A DNA stretch of 64,000 bases from Anniella stebbinsi. Lineage: Eukaryota > Chordata > Lepidosauria > Squamata > Anniellidae. Location: contig JARDYH010000001.1 in NCBI GenBank assembly GCA_029215795.1, forward strand, positions 226,861,654 to 226,925,653, given 5' to 3'. The position numbers were made by a program, and so were the translations under genes. The notes beneath the pieces are model-generated. The model had not been told where the DNA came from, searched no databases, and worked only from the letters and a program-made list of their open reading frames with translations. Shown in pieces: positions 23,500-34,976 of the stretch (positions are counted from its first letter, which is position 1; every line of letters begins with the position of its first letter).

Positions 23500-24155
23500 G
23501 TGTCATGATCTGTCATTGAAGTATTGCTGACAGGATGGCGTGGCTGAACTGGCAGTCTTGTCTGGCTCATACATCGAGTCTGTAATGGGAGATTAATGTG
23601 GACAGTGTCATCCAGGTTGCCGCCCTGCACAGTGCAGGCAAAGTGATTCCCTGTGGAAGGCTGTAGAGGTGGCCACTCCTCTTGTTGAGTGAGCCTTAAC
23701 TCCCATCGGTGGATCAAGATACGCCAGTTCATAGGCTAGTCTGATCGTAGTGACGATCCATGCAGAAAGCCTCTGGGAGGATATTGTGAGACCCTTCTTA
23801 TTGCCTCCATAGCACAGGAAGAGCCTATGCAATTTTCTAAATGGTTTGGTTCTAGTTTTGTAAAAGGCTAACGCTCTTCAAACGTCGAGCATGTGGAGGG
23901 TAGTTTCCAGTTGGGAAGACAGAGATTGGAAGACTGCAGGCAAGACAATGTCTTGGTTCACATGGAAGAGAGACACGACCTTAAGTAAGAAAGCCATGTC
24001 CAGCCGAAGGACGGCCTTATCCCGATGAAAGGCAAGGTAAGGAGGATCGACATGGAGGGCGCACAGTTCCGAGGCTCGTCTTGCTGACGTGATGGCAACG
24101 AGGATGGCGACCTTGAGAGAAAGGAGACGTAAGTCCGTCTTGGCCAACGGTTCAA
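23500..24155 (-). pseudogene. DIRS tyrosine recombinase, frameshifted
   Basis: One frame (24147-23878) has ITSARRASELCAL, the block holding the first catalytic Arg of this recombinase family, then LLKVVSLFHVNQDIVLP. Another (23832-23608) has RLFLCYGGNKKG, SSQRLSAWIV and KAHSTRGVATS, the His-x-x-Arg block. The tyrosine block (SHYRLDV) is visible near 23590 in yet another frame. At least two frameshifts separate these, so the enzyme is dead. The role is insertion of the circular DNA copy. Confidence 0.87.
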
Positions 24156-24467
24156 AGGGTCTTGAGGTTAAGGAACTGAGTACTACGGAGAGGCTCCAGG
24201 TAGGTATGGGTGTGCGTGTTGGGGTGCTAAGTTCTTTATGCTGCGAAGGAATTAGCGAGCCATCGGATGGGTGAATATGGTAGAGTTTTGTATCGGCACA
24301 TGATGTGCCAAGATGGCTGCTAAGTAAACTCGAAGTGATGAAAGTTTGAGGCCCCTCTTAAAGAGAGAGTAGAGGAAGAAGAGGATTGACTTGATTGGTC
24401 CTGTACTGGGGTCAAAATTGTGTGCCTTGGCAAAGTTAATGAATTTCTGGATCTTGGCCCCATAAGA

Positions 24468-25184
24468 TCAGCTAGTAGCTGGCTTGCAGGCTGCTTGTAA
24501 GACCTCTAGGAGGTTGTGGGGCATGGATGCGGATGGTTGGGCGGTAGGATTCTCCATGCCGTAAGCTTGAGGGTGTGGAGGTCCAGATGATAATTTTGAC
24601 CATTGTCCATCAAAATTAGGTTTGGTGTCGGTGGCAATTGAAGTGAGTTTCGTCGGGCTAACTTGAGTACTGCGGCAAACCAAGGCTGTCTCGGCCACCA
24701 TGGAGTGATGAGGATGCAGTTTGCCCTGTTGGTGTCGATTTTTTTTTATGACCTTGGAGAGGAGTGGGAATGGGGGGAATAAGTAAGAAAGGCCTGAGTT
24801 CCATGTATGGAGAAAAGCATCGCCTTGGGAGTTTTGCCTATCCCGGACCTTGAGCAAAAGTTTTTGCAAACCGTGTTGGTAGCGGAAGCAAACAGGTTGA
24901 TGTTTGGGAAGCCCCATAAGCGGAAGATTTGATCAAGAGCCATAGGCGATATCTGCCATTCGTGAGACCTCCAGCTGGATCTGCTGAAGTTGTCCGCAAG
25001 GGTGTGGTTTCCCCCCTTTATATGGGTCGCCGAGATGGTGATTCCCTGAGGAACAGCCCAGTTGAAGACCTGAAACGTAAGGTTGATAAGGTCCATGGAG
25101 TGAGTCCCTCCCTGCTTGTTGATGTGCCAGTCAGTGGAAGTGTTGTCTGTAAGGACCTTGACCGTGTGATTTGTCAGGTGGCTA
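24468..25184 (-). pseudogene. DIRS RNase H region, broken
   Basis: The frame at 25096-24746 reads VFNWAVPQGITISATHIKGG, then NHTLADNFSRS, typical of the RNase H and linker part of DIRS polyproteins, followed by FRLWGFPNINLFASATN. It continues in a shifted frame to about 24468 (SYLFPPFPLLSKVI). Confidence 0.78.
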
Positions 25185-26089
25185 TCAAAAGATTTGAGAG
25201 CTTTGTGGATGGCTAGTAGCTCTAAAAAGTTTATTTGCTTTTTGCTCTCTATCTGGGTCCAGTGTCCTTGTATTTGCAGGTTCTGTAGATGGGTGTCCCA
25301 TCCTTGGAGGGAGGCATCTGTGGTGACAATATGCGTTGGAGCAGCAGGATGGAAGGGGAAACCTCAAAGTAGGTTGTCTGCACTCATCCACCATTTGAGA
25401 ATTGTAAGGATAGATGGAGGGAGATTCATGTAAGTATGGTGAGCACCGTTCTAATTTGAGACGTGTCTTATGAGCCAGTTTTATAATGGTCTCATACGTA
25501 GCCTGGCCCATGGGATGACCGACACCATGGCTGCCATAAGGCCGAGAAGTCTCTGTATCGAGAAGGCGGAGACTGTTCACTGTTGTATAACTTGCTGGGC
25601 CAGCTTTAACAGAATGGATGCTCTGTCCTTGGGTAGATAGACGGTTCCTGTCATGGCATCGAGGACAGCGCCTATAAACGGGATATGTGTCGATTGTAGT
25701 CTCATTTATGAGAAGGCCCAGGGATCCAAGGAGGTTGTAAGTTACTGATGTGGCCTTCATGATTTCTTGAGGGGTTTGGGTGACTAGGAACCAGTCATCA
25801 AGATAGGGGTATATCTCGACTCCAAGCGTCCAAAGGTATCCGCATACTATGGCGATACATTTTGTAAATACCCTTGGAGCTGTAGCTAAGCCGAAGGGGA
25901 GGACTCTGAACTTGAACACTTCAGTCCCTATGGCGAAACGGAGGTACTTTCTGTAAGATGGATGAATTGTTACGTGAAAGTAAGCGTGTTTCAGATCGAT
26001 TGCTGTGAACCAGCATCCTTTCTTTAGTATTGGAAGGATGGACGCCAGGGTGACCATTCTAAATTTTTTTGTGGTAATGAAGGAATTTA
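25185..26089 (-). pseudogene. DIRS reverse transcriptase, C-terminal part
   Basis: An open frame to 26057 has FTAIDLKHAYFHVTIHPSYR (palm motif A), FRVLPFGLATAPRVFTK (motif B) and the catalytic YLDD (motif C) in EIYPYLDDWFLV. Coding sense extends past the ATG at 26057 through FITTKKFRM to 26089, where a LINE tail interrupts it. Downstream the frame shifts. The order and motifs are those of DIRS, not of LTR elements or LINEs. Confidence 0.88.
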
Positions 26090-26221
26090 AATGTTTTAAT
26101 GATGTGTTTCTTTTGTTTTAAAATTTTTTAACTTTGTCATGCTTGTATTTGCATTGTGTTCCCCGCCTCGATCCGTGGTGAGAGGCGGGTTATAAATAAT
26201 AATAATAATAATAATAATAAT
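26090..26221 (+). mobile_element. LINE tail inserted in the DIRS RT gene
   Basis: An insert with 'ccccgcctcgatccg' and 'gaggcgggttataaat' ends in (AAT)n. AATTTA flanks it at 26084-26089 and 26222-26227. Deleting insert plus one copy restores the RT frame LDLRNLNSFITTKKFRM. A similar LINE tail is at 57915-58078. Confidence 0.85.
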
Positions 26222-26330
26222 AATTTAGATTTCTCAAATCTAGTATTGGACAAAGTCTTCGGTCCCTCTTTGGTACCGTGAAGTATCTTGAGAAGAAACT
26301 ATGTGTCTTGTTGTAGCAGATTCTTTGAAT
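26222..26330 (-). pseudogene. DIRS reverse transcriptase, middle fragment
   Basis: Only about 36 codons between two inserts: FSRYFTVPKRDRRLCPILDL, the conserved stretch just before palm motif A in DIRS reverse transcriptases. Confidence 0.83.
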
Positions 26331-26790
26331 TATTATTATTATTATTATTATTAATTTTCCTGCATTTTGCTCAATACTGGAACTCAAGGCGGCTTTACAA
26401 ATGAAAACATGTACAGTTAAAACAGAGATATACAAAAATTAAAAATATAATTAAACATACTACAATCTTAAAACATGTAAAACATTTAAAATACAAATAA
26501 TTAAAAAAACTAATATATAAATAACGCATAAACAGAGGTCCAGATTTCTCCCCAAAGGCCTGCTGGAACAAAAAAGTTTTAGCCTGCCTCTGGAAGCACA
26601 CCCAAGGAGGGAGCCAGTCTAGCTTCCCTGGGAAGGGAGTTCCAGAGCATTCCCACCAGGTGTGCCTGTGATGGTGATTGGACCAAGAGAAGGGCCACCC
26701 CTGAAGATCTCAGACGATGAGAAGGCTCGTAAGGGAGAATACGGTCTTTCAGATAACCTGGACCCAAGCCATATAGGGTTGCTCCTTTCC
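26331..26790 (-). mobile_element. CR1/L2-like LINE 3' end inserted in the DIRS element
   Basis: On the - strand it ends 'gccgccttgagttccag ... ggaaaatt' with an (AAT)n tail at 26331-26357. It includes the conserved 'ggagttccagagc', 'ggaccaagagaagggcc' and 'gatctcaga' words (seen here on +) of amniote CR1/L2-like 3' regions. The left border near 26790 is approximate. Confidence 0.75.
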
Positions 26791-27070
26791 AGGTGAAGAG
26801 CTTCCAATCGTGGAGTTATTTTCATGGTACTGAAGGGAGGGAGGACATCGAACTCGATTTTGTAGCCGGAAGAAAAAGAGGACAGAACCCACTTGTCAGT
26901 GGTAATGAATTCCCATATCGGAAGGAATAGAAGAAGAGATTTTCCAAACGGAATTTTTGTCAAAATTTTTGTCAATTTTTTTACTTGAACCATAGAGTTC
27001 GAGTCAAAGGCACTGCTTAGAGGACGACTTGTTGTCCTGTCCTGTCTGTGCTTGAAGAATTGTGTCATAT
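26791..27070 (-). pseudogene. DIRS reverse transcriptase, N-terminal fragment
   Basis: KWVLSSFSSGYKIEFDVLPP is the entry block of DIRS reverse transcriptases. The frame then runs into the LINE insert. Confidence 0.78.
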
Positions 27071-27453
27071 GTCTGTATCATTTAAGACTCTTGTAAGGTT
27101 GTTGAGTATGAAAAGGTTGGGCGACGCCCCATCCTCTTGGCTGTATTTTTGGCCTTTTGTATGGTATCCATGGCTTTGTCTGTTTTAGAGTTAAACAGAC
27201 TTTTGCCATCGAATGGCAGGTCTTTGATATGAGATGTGGTTTCCAGAGTCAAACCTGCCTACCTCAGCCAGGCGTATCTACGTAGTGCGACTGCTCCCAT
27301 CATAGCTTTTGCTGCACAGTCGGTTTGATGACGTGCGGTATTGATTTCTTATCTTGCCAATTTTAAGGCTTCGGTACAGAAAACGTCAGCTACCTCCCTT
27401 TGCCTGTCCAGTAGATATCTGCATAACATTTTCTCCCATAAAAATAGCTGATA

Positions 27454-27960
27454 CTAGGCCATAGTTGCCTGGTAGTTGGCTACTTTTAGGCTGAGGGAGA
27501 CAAAAAGGTAAATATAGTGGCCGAGCACGTCTAGGTATCTGCCCTCTTTATCTACCAGGGCTGAATGTAGCTTCTTTGTATGGCCCTGAGAGGACTCGAC
27601 AATCACCGAATTTGGTTTCGGATGCGTGAAGAGAAAACCTACATCCTGCTGCTGAACCCTGTAGAGTGATTCTAGCCTCTTGGATGTGGGAGCCATAGAG
27701 GAGGGTGCTTTCCAGGGTTGCTGGACTGTCCGTAAAAGGGTTGGCAGGAATGGTATGGAGACAGGTGTTGGCGCTTCAATAAAAGCTGCGTTGAAGACCA
27801 GATCCTGAATTTTTTTCAGTCGGTTGGTGGGTATTGATGCTGAGCGACAATGTGATGTGAAGGCACTGGGGGGTCTCTGCAATGAAGATATTCTGGGTGG
27901 GACTGGTGGTGGGTCCCAAGGCCTTACAGTAAGTGATCTTGATGGCGGGGGTCTTGACAT
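27454..27960 (-). pseudogene. DIRS gag-like protein, C-terminal domain
   Basis: 168 codons open. PTSKRLESLYRVQQQDVGFL and HPKPNSVIVESSQG are hallmarks of the DIRS first ORF, followed by a conserved LSLKVANYQATMA. Upstream is a Pro/Arg-rich linker. Confidence 0.78.
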
Positions 27961-28537
27961 TGATGCCGATGGGGAATGATGGTGATGTGGCGGTGTTGTG
28001 ACCTATCCTGGCCTAGTACGGAGAGAGTCTCTGATGGACTCCCATTCCTCCCAATCATAGTATCTATGGGGTGGAGGACCCCAATCTGCAGGTGGCTCTC
28101 CACATCCTAACGGGGAACACAAGCGTTCTCTGCTAGACCATTCTCAGTGGCGATAGGAACATTCCATCGACTGAACGAAAATGACAGACTCTGGAGAGTG
28201 GTGAGGTATCGCCGTTCTAGGAGAGTGCTGCCTCAGTGTGATTCCAGGAGAGCAATGACGGGAGTAAATGCTTCCCTGGATGGATCTGGCTGGAGACCCT
28301 GGGTTAGGATCTAGTTGGTGGTCCAGTAAAGGAGTATCCTGAAGTTCACCTTCTGACATCAAAGAGGGATGGTTCAGGATGTGCTGTTGGGTCAAGGACC
28401 TTATTGGGGAGTCAAGTAGCAGAGGAGGTGATGGTATGGTAGGTAAGTCTTTCCATGTCTTGCTTCCATTTCTTTTTTTCTTCTTCTTCTTCTTTTGCTC
28501 GTGTACCTCCGGTCCCAATTTATGTTCTTTGGCTCAT

Positions 28538-28894
28538 TTAAAAATCTTTCTGGCAATGGTCACTGAGCGTGAGTGCATCGGCATCAACTGTTCCGCAAGG
28601 CCCAAGGGTCGGGTTGGGGAAGTTGGCATGGTTGGTGTCGGTTGAGCCATAGGTGGTGTTAAAGTCTTTGCTGGGAGTCGGATTGTCGACTGCTGGCAAG
28701 GCTTTTTGCCAGAGTACCGCCTTAAGCCTATCAGCACAATTTTTTCTCATTTGTTTCGAGAAGCTTTGGCAATGATGGCAAGTTTCGACCACGTGAGTTT
28801 CTCCTAGACAAAGGAGGCAGAAGGCGTGTCCGTCGGTCAGAGGCAATTTATTCCCACATTTCATGCACTTGCGAAATGGGGGCTTCAGTGCCAT
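28538..28894 (-). pseudogene. DIRS gag-like protein, N-terminal Cys-rich part
   Basis: It begins MALKPPFRKCMKCGNKLP and continues with FCLLCLG and CHHCQSF, three Cys pairs suggesting zinc binding. It is probably the true start of ORF1. Later gag is split among frames (28518-28144, with a Lys run, is another piece). Confidence 0.75.
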
Positions 28895-30307
28895 ACGGCG
28901 CTGATAGAGCGATCAGGGAGACCGGTAAGTCAAGAAACGAAAGTAAGAGAAGACAATTCACGAAAGCCCCTTTTATACATTCCTTCATGCATATGCTAAA
29001 CATGTGGAGGGGGCAGGAACGCATCCTACTGGTTCTGCTCCAACATCACCACACCTCGCTTGCTTTGGCCATGACATCCATGTGTTAAGTGGGATGCTAT
29101 GAAAGGGCACTTGGGCGTGTAAAGTTGGGTGCAGATAGGTGCTACATATGATTGGAACCCCTGCACAATTAAGGGTTCTGATGGTGGTGTGGAGAGCTTA
29201 GGCATGAGCAACTGCGGAGTACCTGGATACAATAGGCACCTTTGGAGCCCGATGCTCAAATCCTCCTCTCTGCTCTCCCCTACACAAAGTGAAATGTACA
29301 AAATAAAATACAAAATGTTCTCAATGTAAAGTTAGCTGCCCGATTACCCCAAAGAACAGGCTGTTCTGTGGTTGATTTTTCTTCATTTTCAACAGTGCAG
29401 GTAAAAGTTGGGCCTGTAGAGGACAGCCATTACCTTTCTAGAAAATAAATCCATCTTTTGGTTTCCTATGATAGTGATAACTTTAGGCTGCATTTCTCCC
29501 ACAGGGCCAGTACTCTGTTCCTCCAGCACCTGAAGCTTTCATAAAAACTAATCTGATCTCTTACCTCAGTGGATAAAAATTGTATAGCTCGAGCTTGCCG
29601 CTAGCTCAATCTCATACAGGTACAATCATCTGCGTCCAATTGTGCTGAACTGGGTATTATGGTTTTGTAAAAGAAGGAAACACAACTTTCTTTATTGTGG
29701 CAGGGACCAATCTGTCTTAAGGCCCAAAGTTCAACAATAGATCAAAGAACATCAATGGGACCTGACAAGCTATCTGGTAACTTGAATTGCCGATTCTTTT
29801 TCATATACGTTCACCAAACCTCTTAGCTTCAAAAAAACACATTTTCGTTTTTTAGGAGGTTTTGCACTAAGGAGGGACAAATGGAAGGAATCTCAATTAT
29901 CAGCTTTTTGTACAAGATTATCTATCAGCTACTATAATTGCTATTATATCCACTCCCAGTATTGAAAGACTCTGCTAAAAAAACAGAGTGGGGTGGGGAA
30001 AGCATTTTAATTGACCTTGGCACTTCCTTAGAGTTCAGAATCATTCCTAGGATCTACCGCTGTAGACTAGAAAGGAGGATTTTTGTGCCAGGACAGTTTA
30101 GAGAAACCGTTTTTGATTGTTGCCGTGTTAATAAATGGTGTATTTTATGAAGTATAGACAGCTGTCTTGAAAGATAAAGATCTCCAAGATACTGAAAGCA
30201 CAATGCTTGGCAAGGCGCTGTTTAGATCTTAAATGAGAAAACCACTGCCACTACCGCCAGGGAAATGAGGTTGGCTATCAATAAGTTCAACAAAACCGGG
30301 CCTTGAA

Positions 30308-30443
30308 GGGCACAATCCTATATGCACGTGAAGACAGAAAAAAGTCCTACAACTCCTAGCATGCCCCAGCCAGTACGGCTGGGGTGGAGACTGCTGGGAC
30401 TTGTAGGACCTTTTTCTGTCTAAATATGCATAGGATTGCACCC
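30308..30443. repeat. Palindromic MITE ('ggattgcaccc' family)
   Basis: The ends GGGCACAATCCTATATGC and GCATAGGATTGCACCC are mirrored, with 'aaaaagtcctacaactcc' and 'ttgtaggacctttttctgtc' inside. Partial relatives at 45265-45345 and 50545-50640. Confidence 0.8.
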
Positions 30444-30539
30444 AAAAAACTTTTCAGCCCCATAGCCACAATCCAGCACAGAGTTAGAAGAACCCCAGTG
30501 TAAAACCAATGGAATTCAGCACAACTCACTCTTTGACAG

Positions 30540-30655
30540 AGTTTCCCAACCCGGTGCTCTCCAGATATGTAGAACTCTTAAGGGCCATGCTGGCTGAGGA
30601 TGATGGGAGTTGTATTCCAATGCATTGGAAGGACATAAGTTTTGGGGAAGGCTGC
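30540..30655. repeat. Palindromic hAT-like MITE
   Basis: 'gtttcccaacccggtgctc' and 'ttttggggaaggctg' arms, with 'gatgggagttgtattccaa' inside. Confidence 0.7.
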
Positions 30656-31643
30656 TCTGTGATACAAGGAGTTGCCCTATACCAAATCAGATAAAAAATT
30701 CACCTAACCCAGTATTGTCATTCTTGACTGGAGTGGTTCTCCAGCCTCTCATGCCTTTACCTGCACCTTCAAGTGTTTCATTAGAGGCATCAGGGACTGA
30801 ACCGGGACAGTTTCCATGTGCCCCATTACTGAGCCAAACCCATTCATAGGGCCCAGACTGTGGAATTACAATTACGTAGGGTTGGCCCTACTGGACAGAT
30901 TCAAAATGTGAACGCTGCCCAAAGACATCACTTGGGGAGTACGCCTTCCTTCCTCTCTCATTGTTTTCCCAACAGCAAACAAAAATAACTTTATTCCATT
31001 TGGTTTTTAGCAATTAAATTGTTTCACTAAATCCCTATGGGCCTCTTCTGTTTGCCTTTGATTTGAACTCTTATTTGCATTTCAGCTGTGTTTGCATTTG
31101 ATCTGGGTCTTGATTGTTGCTTTTTAGCGTTGGACTGTTTGTTAACTTGTTTGATTAATTTTTTTGTTCTCTAACTGCTTATATCTCACGAGTGCCTTAA
31201 GGTAGGGCTAGCATAAAAATAGACCAGAATAAGAACAACAACAACAACTTCACAACCCATTGAAATGAATGGACATTGGTGCATACTAACAACATTACCC
31301 CAATGGCAAGATGAGGATAAATGTTTTTATGCGAAATCCCTGCATTATGTGAAGCCCATAAAAAAAACCTTGGTCACTTTTCAGATCTTTGTCACTTGAG
31401 AATGATGGAGAATAGATACAGGCTGTTTCACTACCATATGGAACATTTGAGAAAGTTCCATAAATTGATTGGTCCACATGTGCATCCCACCAGAAAAATA
31501 CGATTTAGAGGGCGTAAGATACATGTCTGCTGGAAACAGCTCTAATTACACTCCCCTCCTCCATTCCTCATCTTTTTCTAAAGTAGTTTGACCCTTGTCT
31601 ACATTGATTGATTCTAGTCTGGAGGTAATTGAACTTAGTACTT

Positions 31644-31869
31644 GAGAGCCAGTGTGGTGTAGTGGTTAGAGTGTCAGACTAAGAAGACTCAGATTCAAAT
31701 CCCCATTCAGCCATAAAAGTCACTGGGTAATGTTGGGATAGCCATTATCTCACAGCCTAACCTACTTCACAGCATTATTGCATGGATAAAATGGGTGGGC
31801 TAAGAATCATGTACACCACCCTGGGCTCCATGGAAAAAGGGCAGGATAAAATTATAAATAAATAAATAT
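31644..31869 (+). repeat. tRNA-derived SINE, full-length copy
   Basis: The head has an A-box-like TGGTGTAGTGG at 31655-31665 and a B-box-like GATTCAAATCC at 31692-31702, the RNA polymerase III promoter spacing of tRNA-derived SINEs. The body has 'cagcctaacctacttcacag' and the tail ends in (AAAT)n. It is a repeat, not a tRNA gene. Confidence 0.87.
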
Positions 31870-32061
31870 TTAGAGACATTACCCTCTACCCATAAAATAC
31901 GGCTAAAAGTAATGCTTGCACAAACCCTTTCTTAGCTTGAATGATGAGTGTCTGTCATTGTCATACAAATGGAAACGATATAAAAGGGTCCCTTTGTTTT
32001 GCATCATTTCCAGTTTAGCCACAGTGAAGGGGAAATAGTGATTTGCAAATGCTGCACTTAC

Positions 32062-32223
32062 AAATTCTGGATGAAAAGCTACCAGTGATTTATGCAGCCA
32101 TTTCAGGCTATTGTTCCTTTTATCACAAGGGTGCAGGCCCAGTGTCCCTTTAGCATCCATTGGTGCCATGCAGGATTCTCCATGCTGGATCAGTCTCAGC
32201 CATGTGTAGTTGAACTTTTGATG
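32062..32223 (-). CDS. GALNT5: GALNT5 exon, lectin domain middle repeat
   Basis: Fifty-four codons, phase 0 at both ends, acceptor TGTGCAG and donor GTAAGT. It encodes [12 protein letters not shown], then a Cys pair region (ESCMAP, LHPCD) and [15 protein letters not shown]. The Cys and Trp spacing is that of a ricin-type beta-trefoil repeat. Confidence 0.95.
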
Positions 32224-32515
32224 CTGCACATGGGAAAGAATTAGTAACAGACTAAGATTTTATAGTTGGCTATCACAGTTAATTTCCTCTCTCCCTGCCC
32301 TCAATCTTAAAGGGTAAAAGCTATATAGTCAAATAACAGTGCAACACTATACTTGTCTGTTCAGAAATAAACCCCATTGAATTCAATGGGATTTGCTCTG
32401 CTCTCAGATAAGAGTATGTAGGATTGCACCCTAAGTGTGCTTTTAGGTGCGATGAGCAAGCATGGTGCCTGTTTGGAATTACTAATTTGAATCAGGGCAT
32501 CTCCTTGTTTAGTCA

Positions 32516-32612
32516 AGGGTGGGGAATGTGTGGCTCTCCAGATGTTGCTGGACTACAACTCCCATCATTGCCCAGCTGGCTGGAGCTGATGGGAGTTGCA
32601 GTACAACATCTA
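32516..32612. repeat. Palindromic hAT-like MITE
   Basis: 'aagggtggggaatgtgtgg' start and 'ggactacaactcccatcat' followed by the mirror 'gatgggagttgcagtaca'. The right end is truncated. Confidence 0.75.
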
Positions 32613-32621
32613 GCAGGTAAC

Positions 32622-32890
32622 ATGGGCAGTATCCTACACTGCCCCTGTGCTAATGGAACTGACTGCTAATGCAACAGGAGTTAGCGCTTCCAGAAATAAC
32701 TGGAAATGCTTGACAATGCTCATTTCTGGAACAGTGCAGGTCCCACGGCGTCCCATATTGGAAATGAGCATTTCCATTCATTTCTGTGATTATTTCAGGA
32801 ACTGCTAATTTCTGTTGCACTAGCGGTCAGTTCCACTTGTGCAACCCATTTCACAGCGGCACAGTGGCCGTATAGGATACTGTCCATGTC
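32622..32890. repeat. Palindromic MITE ('cagtatcctac' family)
   Basis: The ends GGGCAGTATCCTACACTGCC and GGCCGTATAGGATACTGTCC are inverted. The centre mirrors 'tgctcatttctgg' and 'ggaaatgagca'. Related partial copies at 34686-34790, 56050-56345 and 57430-57605. Confidence 0.78.
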
Positions 32891-34421
32891 CTTCAACTCT
32901 GGTTTAGCCCATGAGCCCCACGAAGCCTGACTACAGAATAGTTTCAATAGCCCTTTATAAGGTTAGTGAATACCATTGCTTTACATCAACCCTAAAAATA
33001 TCCACAGTATTTGTCAATTTCCCTTCTATCCTGTAGTAATCAATGCTAGCAAGTCTATTAAAAAGGATATATTTTCTAAGCCATGTGTCCTAGCTCAGGT
33101 TGTCACTCAAAGGGGGCAGAGATGCTGAGGCTTTTCTCTATGATTCTGGGATACACACCAGACCATTCTAAGAGACTCTTTTCAAGGGCTGGTTGGTTAC
33201 TGGAGTTGTTGCTCTAACATGGTTGTTACATATAACCTAGATCCCTTTCCTAGTGGCACCAATGTGAAGTGCTATAGGTGAGACATGCCATCAGTACTTA
33301 TGATCCATCTATCCAAAGGCAGTCCATGAGCCATGTATGGTGAGCTACCAGGAACTTGACAAGGTCTCCATTTTCACTTCCTGCCTGGGACTGCAAATAC
33401 AGGGCTATATTACACCTGGCAGGCACAATATATGGTGGTGGGCTGCCGTTAGGCTTTGAAGGTTAGTGGAAAGTTGCTGTTTACTTAAAATGGAAAAAGA
33501 TACAACACCCAAAGTTGGGTAATTAGGTCTACCCATTTGCATATTATTACAGCATTCTTGCAAATCATGTTTGTCTTTCCCTCAAAACTAGTTGTCTGAA
33601 GTCTTTACTTATGGCCTGCCGAAATGGGGAATTTCCCTCTATACAGAAGTTTAAAAAACAAAAACAAAACCATCTAAATATCTATCAAACAAATGCTTAG
33701 TCATTTATAGAAGTTATAATGAAAGGCTGCCATTGTTTTGAGATAGGTCTTGCCATCTTGGAGACAAAAAAGCAAATAGTGAGAGATACATACAGGGGAT
33801 GTAAAGACATTTGTTTAAAAGCACTACTACCATATTTTTGCTGGATAGTAATCACTATTTCACTGATTACATGTAAACAACCTAAAAGAATACTAACTGA
33901 CATCCTGTACAATTTCTGGTATCCAAAAGCTGTACTCCTTATGAAGTTAAATATTTTACTGTAGCATCTGGATGTAAAGGGAGAGCAGGGGGCTCTGAAG
34001 AACGGCTGCCCGGCACTCCTAAATGTTGGGCTCTGGCCCATGCACAGAAAACTGCTAATGCCATCCTCAATGAACTACTGGGGTGAGAGTCCTTCCATGC
34101 TTTCTGGAAGATGCAGGTAATGGAGAGGGTTGAATGGTCCAGCTGGCAGAGGCCACACACACAGCACTGTCCAATCGCACGGATTTGAGACTTCACGGGA
34201 TGTTGGACCATCAATCCCTCTCCATATATAACCTGTGCTTTATGGTATAAAAAAGTATAAAAGGCCTCCCTGCACCTCCACAGTGAATGCTATCCAGCAT
34301 GTTCCAGTCTGGACTGTGCCCATTATTAGCCTACCAAATTGATGTTTGAAAACAGGCATAAAAGCAATTCTATTTGGCTTCTAATATGCAGAATGCAAAA
34401 GAAACCCAGTAACAGTCTTAC

Positions 34422-34502
34422 CTTGTTATTAACGTCGCATGGCTCAAAGGTCAGACTAGATTGATTCACGGTGATGCATTTAGCCAACGCTATGTTAATT
34501 AT
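34422..34502 (-). CDS. GALNT5: GALNT5 exon, start of the lectin domain
   Basis: A short 27-codon exon, phase 0 at both ends, with donor GTAAG and acceptor TTGTAG. It encodes IINIALAKCITVNQSS and FEPCD, the first beta-trefoil (alpha) repeat. Not long enough to be noticed by ORF length; found from the splice sites and frame. Confidence 0.93.
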
Positions 34503-34976
34503 CTACAACAAACAAGCAATTGAAGCAAATGTTTTAAAAAGTCATTTCTAAGTGGGGATAAAAGTCCAGAAGACAAGATGTGCCGATGAAATTTTTGAAA
34601 CAATGAGATTTTGTGGTTACTGGTTAGCACTGGCTATCTGATTATGTTTTGCCCATAAATGATAACTATGGACAAACTATATACCTTTGGACAGTATCCA
34701 GTGATGTCAATCCACTAACATAAATGATGTTGCACTAGCGTAAGCAACCTCTAGCGCAGCACCAACAGTGTTAGCTTGCGCAATGGGATTTCTTGAAAAC
34801 CAGCTGGGAATTGTAGTCCAACACATCAGGAGGACACCAGGTTGGGAAAGGCTGCTCCAGAATAATGTCTACACATACATGAGTCTCTCTCTGCCCGCTT
34901 GTCTTCTCCTCCCAAGATGCTTTTGCCATGACCAGAATGGTACCATCAGAAAGCTGAAGTGAAAGGTGATACAGAC

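Larger units (their letters stand above)
23090..29040 (-). mobile_element. DIRS-type (tyrosine recombinase) retrotransposon, broken
   Basis: On the - strand the parts follow in DIRS order: Cys-rich gag-like start (28894), gag C-terminal domain, reverse transcriptase, RNase H, tyrosine recombinase, then an internal inverted-repeat block at the 3' end (23100-23416). DIRS elements integrate through a circular intermediate with a tyrosine recombinase and lack an integrase. Frames are broken by shifts and stops and two LINE tails are inserted in the RT region. The left terminal repeat was not found, so the 5' border near 29040 is approximate. It lies in the same orientation as GALNT5, in whose last intron it sits. 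Confidence 0.88.
20702..32061 (-). other. GALNT5: GALNT5 last intron (11.4 kb)
   Basis: The intron contains a LINE tail (22245-22309), the DIRS element (about 23090-29040) with nested LINE tails, and MITEs at 30308-30443 and 30540-30655, plus a SINE at 31644-31869. 20760-22240, 22310-23080, 29100-30300 and 30860-31640 show nothing I recognise beyond an AT-rich background. Confidence 0.8.
32224..34421 (-). other. GALNT5: GALNT5 intron
   Basis: It holds MITE copies at 32338-32430, 32516-32612 and 32622-32890. The rest (32900-34421) is unique-looking with a diffuse GC rise near 33970-34200 that I cannot explain. Confidence 0.75.

Noticed and set aside
25185..26057. 290-codon frame as a host gene
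   Set aside because: It is the palm region of a DIRS reverse transcriptase, with further element parts on both sides.
22000..30000. CRISPR-like or tandem-array structure
   Set aside because: No regularly spaced direct repeats; the repetitive words belong to inverted repeats and LINE tails.
31644..31720. tRNA gene from A- and B-box-like words
   Set aside because: No acceptor-stem pairing was evident and the sequence continues as a SINE with an AAAT tail.
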